Shown one piece after another: positions 61,649 through 64,000 of a DNA stretch of 64,000 nt. Every line of letters begins with the position of its first letter. Position 1 is the first letter of the stretch. Both the position numbers and the translations under genes were made by a program. The notes under the pieces were generated by a model. That model was not told the origin of the DNA. It made no database searches and saw nothing but the letters and a program-made list of their open reading frames with translations. The stretch comes from Maribacter_C sp947494565 (lineage in GTDB: Bacteria; Bacteroidota; Bacteroidia; Flavobacteriales; Flavobacteriaceae): positions 868,001 to 932,000 of the forward strand of contig NZ_JBLFEP010000001.1 of assembly GCF_047345415.1 (NCBI RefSeq). The letters are read 5' to 3'.

Positions 61649-62515
61649 ATGGATACGAAAGAACTCCTTAAAAAAGTCCGCAAGATCGAGATTAAGACCC
61701 GGCGTCTTTCCGATCATATCTTTGGTGGTGAATACCATTCTACCTTCAAAGGTCGCGGTATGACCTTCAGTGAAGTACGTCAATACCAGTTCGGAGATGA
61801 TGTTCGAAGTATCGATTGGAATGTAACCGCAAGATATAACGAACCTTTTGTCAAGGTTTTCGAGGAAGAAAGGGAGCTGACCATGATGCTCATGGTCGAC
61901 GTAAGTGGTTCGGAACTTTTCGGGACCACCAATCAGTTCAAAAAGGAAATCATCACTGAAATCTCGGCCACCTTGGCATTCTCTGCACTACAAAACAATG
62001 ATAAGGCCGGATTGATCCTCTTTTCCGATCAGGTCGAACTTTTTATTCCTCCTAAAAAAGGAAAAAGTCATGTACTACGTATCATACGCGAATTATTGGA
62101 GTTTAAGCCCAAAAGCAACAAAACCGATATTGCCGAAGCGTTGAAGTTCATGACGAGTGTAATGAAAAAGAAAGCTATTGTTTTTGTGCTTTCCGATTTC
62201 ATCTCCGACCATTACGAAAGAACACTAAAAATTACAGGCAATAAACACGATGTAACCGGAATTCGAGTCTATGATCACCGGGAAGAAGAAATTCCGAATT
62301 TAGGTATGGTTCAAGTGAAAGATGCCGAAACCGGTGCGATCAAGCTTATCAATACCCAATCAAAAAGCGTTCGCGCGGCCTATGGAGCCTACCATCGTGA
62401 GCGGGTGGATTATTTCAAGGATTCCTTCACCAAATCAGGCTGCGGTGTGTTGGATTGTAGGGTAGATGAGAGCTACGTAAAGAAATTGTTGGGCTACTTT
62501 AAGCGAAGAGGGTAA
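61649..62515 (+). CDS. DUF58 domain protein (MoxR partner)
   Basis: A 288-residue protein with the DUF58 signature GRGMTFSEVRQYQFGDDVRSI followed by a VWA-like fold (MLMVDVSGSELFG, with the MIDAS-like DxSxS). No membrane segment, so cytoplasmic or membrane-associated. It works with the MoxR ATPase encoded immediately upstream. The next gene begins 29 bases downstream. Confidence 0.92.
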   Translation: MDTKELLKKVRKIEIKTRRLSDHIFGGEYHSTFKGRGMTFSEVRQYQFGDDVRSIDWNVTARYNEPFVKVFEEERELTMMLMVDVSGSELFGTTNQFKKEIITEISATLAFSALQNNDKAGLILFSDQVELFIPPKKGKSHVLRIIRELLEFKPKSNKTDIAEALKFMTSVMKKKAIVFVLSDFISDHYERTLKITGNKHDVTGIRVYDHREEEIPNLGMVQVKDAETGAIKLINTQSKSVRAAYGAYHRERVDYFKDSFTKSGCGVLDCRVDESYVKKLLGYFKRRG

Positions 62516-62544
62516 TGAGAACGAGGTGTTATCTATTCAAATCT

Positions 62545-64000
62545 ATGGAACGGACTTCTTTTTTAAGAGGTGTTGCCCTGGTATTGGCGCTACTCGGTTT
62601 TAACTTTTCCAGTTTTGCGCAGACTACTCCCAAAGTGACCTCCGAAGTCGATACCACATCAATTAAAATCGGAGAGCAGGTCAAGTTCAAGGTAATAGTG
62701 GAAGCGGACTCAACGGACCAAGTTATCTTTCCTGAAGGACAGACCTTTTCGCCACTCGAAACCGTTGAGGCCTTTGCTACCGATACCACCCGAAAAAATG
62801 ATCGTCTTACACTGGCCAAAATCTATGCGCTGACACAGTTCGATTCAGGTTCCTATAAACTGCCGATGCAACGTATTGAAATCAACGGTCAAGGGTTTTT
62901 CACCGATTCGTTACGAATCGATGTAGCTACCGTACCCGTTGATACCCTCGCTCAAAAAATGTTCGATATAAAGCCCTTGATCGAAGTAGACAAGAGTTAT
63001 CTCAACTGGTGGAAATGGTTTTTGGGCATTCTTGGAGCATTGTTGGTGATCGGCGGAGTACTCTACTGGTTCGTCTTCCGCAAAAAACCATTGTCCGAAG
63101 AAGAAAAAGTCGCGTTACTTCCCCCATATGATCGCGCATTGCTCGAGCTTAAAAAATTGGAGCACTCCAAATATCTAATTCAAGACGAGTATAAGCAATA
63201 CTATTCAGAACTTACGGAAATCGTGCGGTCCTATCTGGAAGAAGATGTCAACGTATCCGCATTGGAAAGTACCACCGATCAACTGATCGATAAGTTGGAA
63301 TTAATGACCGATGCTGGGGAATTGGAACTCGACAAAGAGACCATTGTTCAGTTCAAAAGAATCTTGCAAACCGCTGATTTGGTAAAATTCGCAAAATCGA
63401 AACCGGATACCTCCGTGGCGGAGCAAGATCGAAAATCCATAGAACAAATTGTAATCAAGACCCATGATGCGTTGCCTGAGCCTACTGAGGAAGAGCTCAT
63501 GCAACAGGCCGAATATCAAGAGGAACTCGAACGGAAAAAACAAAAGAAAAAAGTAATCATCGCCGTCGCGAGTATTGTAGCCGCTTTTGTACTATCCACG
63601 GTCGCAGCTATTGGCTATTACGGTTGGGAATATTCAAAAGATACGCTTTTGGGGCATCCTACCAAAGAGTTGTTGGAGGGGGAATGGGTATCAAGTGCCT
63701 ACGGGTATCCGCCAATTATCTTAGAAACTCCCAAGGTGTTGAAACGCCAAAAAGTCAAACTACCCCCAGAAACGAAAGAAGCCATTAAAGAGATTCAGGC
63801 TTTTGGGTACCGCAGTTCTTTAGGTTTGTTCACCATAGCCGCCACTTCTATAAGCATGACGCAGCTTGAGGAACCCAAATTTGAAGTCACGGTCGAGCAG
63901 ATGATGAAGAACTTTGAAACGATGGGTGCTAAAAACGTCATTACCAAAGAAGAGGAATTTGTTACCATCTCTGGGGTTAAAGGAGCTAAAGTCTACGGAA
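62545..64000 (+). CDS. Bat-operon membrane protein of unknown function (3' partial)
   Basis: ATG at 62545, frame open to the window end (485 residues so far). It has a signal peptide ending near SFAQ, an external beta domain (about 30-145; VTSEVDTTSIKIGEQVKFKV resembles a BatD/oxygen-tolerance-type start), a membrane helix (about 155-175), a cytoplasmic helical region (about 180-325), a second helix (about 330-350), and a further domain. The position after MoxR and DUF58 is typical for the unnamed third gene of the Bat operon; BatA and BatB (VWA) would be expected next. The C-terminus is not visible. Confidence 0.8.
   Translation, partial: MERTSFLRGVALVLALLGFNFSSFAQTTPKVTSEVDTTSIKIGEQVKFKVIVEADSTDQVIFPEGQTFSPLETVEAFATDTTRKNDRLTLAKIYALTQFDSGSYKLPMQRIEINGQGFFTDSLRIDVATVPVDTLAQKMFDIKPLIEVDKSYLNWWKWFLGILGALLVIGGVLYWFVFRKKPLSEEEKVALLPPYDRALLELKKLEHSKYLIQDEYKQYYSELTEIVRSYLEEDVNVSALESTTDQLIDKLELMTDAGELELDKETIVQFKRILQTADLVKFAKSKPDTSVAEQDRKSIEQIVIKTHDALPEPTEEELMQQAEYQEELERKKQKKKVIIAVASIVAAFVLSTVAAIGYYGWEYSKDTLLGHPTKELLEGEWVSSAYGYPPIILETPKVLKRQKVKLPPETKEAIKEIQAFGYRSSLGLFTIAATSISMTQLEEPKFEVTVEQMMKNFETMGAKNVITKEEEFVTISGVKGAKVYG

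Noticed and set aside
1..64000. A bacterial ubiquitin-like conjugation system suggested by the UBP zinc finger
   Set aside because: No E1, E2, JAB or ubiquitin-like gene is present near it; the partner is a flavoprotein.

Overview
The window reads as chromosomal DNA of a marine-type member of the Flavobacteriaceae (Bacteroidota). The evidence is a type IX secretion C-terminal sorting domain, many lipoproteins with a Cys at the end of a short signal peptide, several exact matches to the Bacteroidota -7 promoter element TAnnTTTG, AraC regulators with an N-terminal membrane domain, a MoxR-DUF58 (Bat-type) operon start, and moderate GC content. The genus cannot be fixed from the sequence alone. 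I found no rRNA, tRNA, CRISPR array, IS element, prophage or replication origin.

Layout. 0-4.9 kb: the end of a nitronate monooxygenase-like gene, a cyclic-nucleotide-binding/thioredoxin-reductase-like flavoprotein paired with a UBP-type zinc finger protein, a bestrophin-like channel, a YheT-type hydrolase and a lipoprotein cytochrome c. 5.1-9.8 kb: a visibly AT-richer four-gene cassette (ArnC/GtrB-like GT2, sugar N-formyltransferase, WecE/RffA-type aminotransferase, DUF6044/YkoS-like membrane protein) that could add a formylated 4-amino-sugar to a surface glycan. 9.9-12.7 kb: a truncated AraC relic, a GH20 hexosaminidase and an intact AraC paralogue. 12.8-19.7 kb: a small ORF, a SulP transporter, and a four-gene operon (PhyH dioxygenase, sodium/solute symporter, SDR, Dabb lipoprotein) divergent from an AraC regulator. 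19.9-25.3 kb: a two-repeat lipoprotein and the glycerol-3-phosphate node (gpsA, glpD, glpK).

25.3-42 kb: penicillin-binding protein 1C and a thioester alpha-2-macroglobulin, usually neighbours but here separated by about 8.5 kb. The genes between them are an acid phosphatase, CvpA, a membrane AraC regulator with its probable collagen-like lipoprotein target, and a trans-3-hydroxy-L-proline catabolic pair with a DUF819 membrane protein. 42-48 kb: a CAP-domain lipoprotein, 3-hydroxyanthranilate dioxygenase with two small genes, an ALDH7-type dehydrogenase, an unlisted 45-residue membrane protein gene, and an OmpA-like/HhH protein pair. 48-52 kb: acyl-ACP desaturase and a three-gene metallophosphatase/zinc-ribbon/SPFH operon. 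52-64 kb: a 1221-residue T9SS-secreted beta-propeller protein, a PfkB kinase, an AKR-SDR-AlbA_2 operon, and the start of a MoxR-DUF58 operon whose third gene runs off the window.

The most interesting unexplained signals are regulatory. A roughly 34-bp element is duplicated upstream of the membrane AraC gene and of its neighbour, each copy the same distance from a TACTTTC box. Two pairs of direct repeats with exact 21-bp spacing lie in the 46 kb intergenic region. Three tandem 10-bp repeats lie in the glpK leader. The most interesting gene set is the AT-rich glycan cassette. All functional assignments rest on motif and family recognition by eye; no database search was run.
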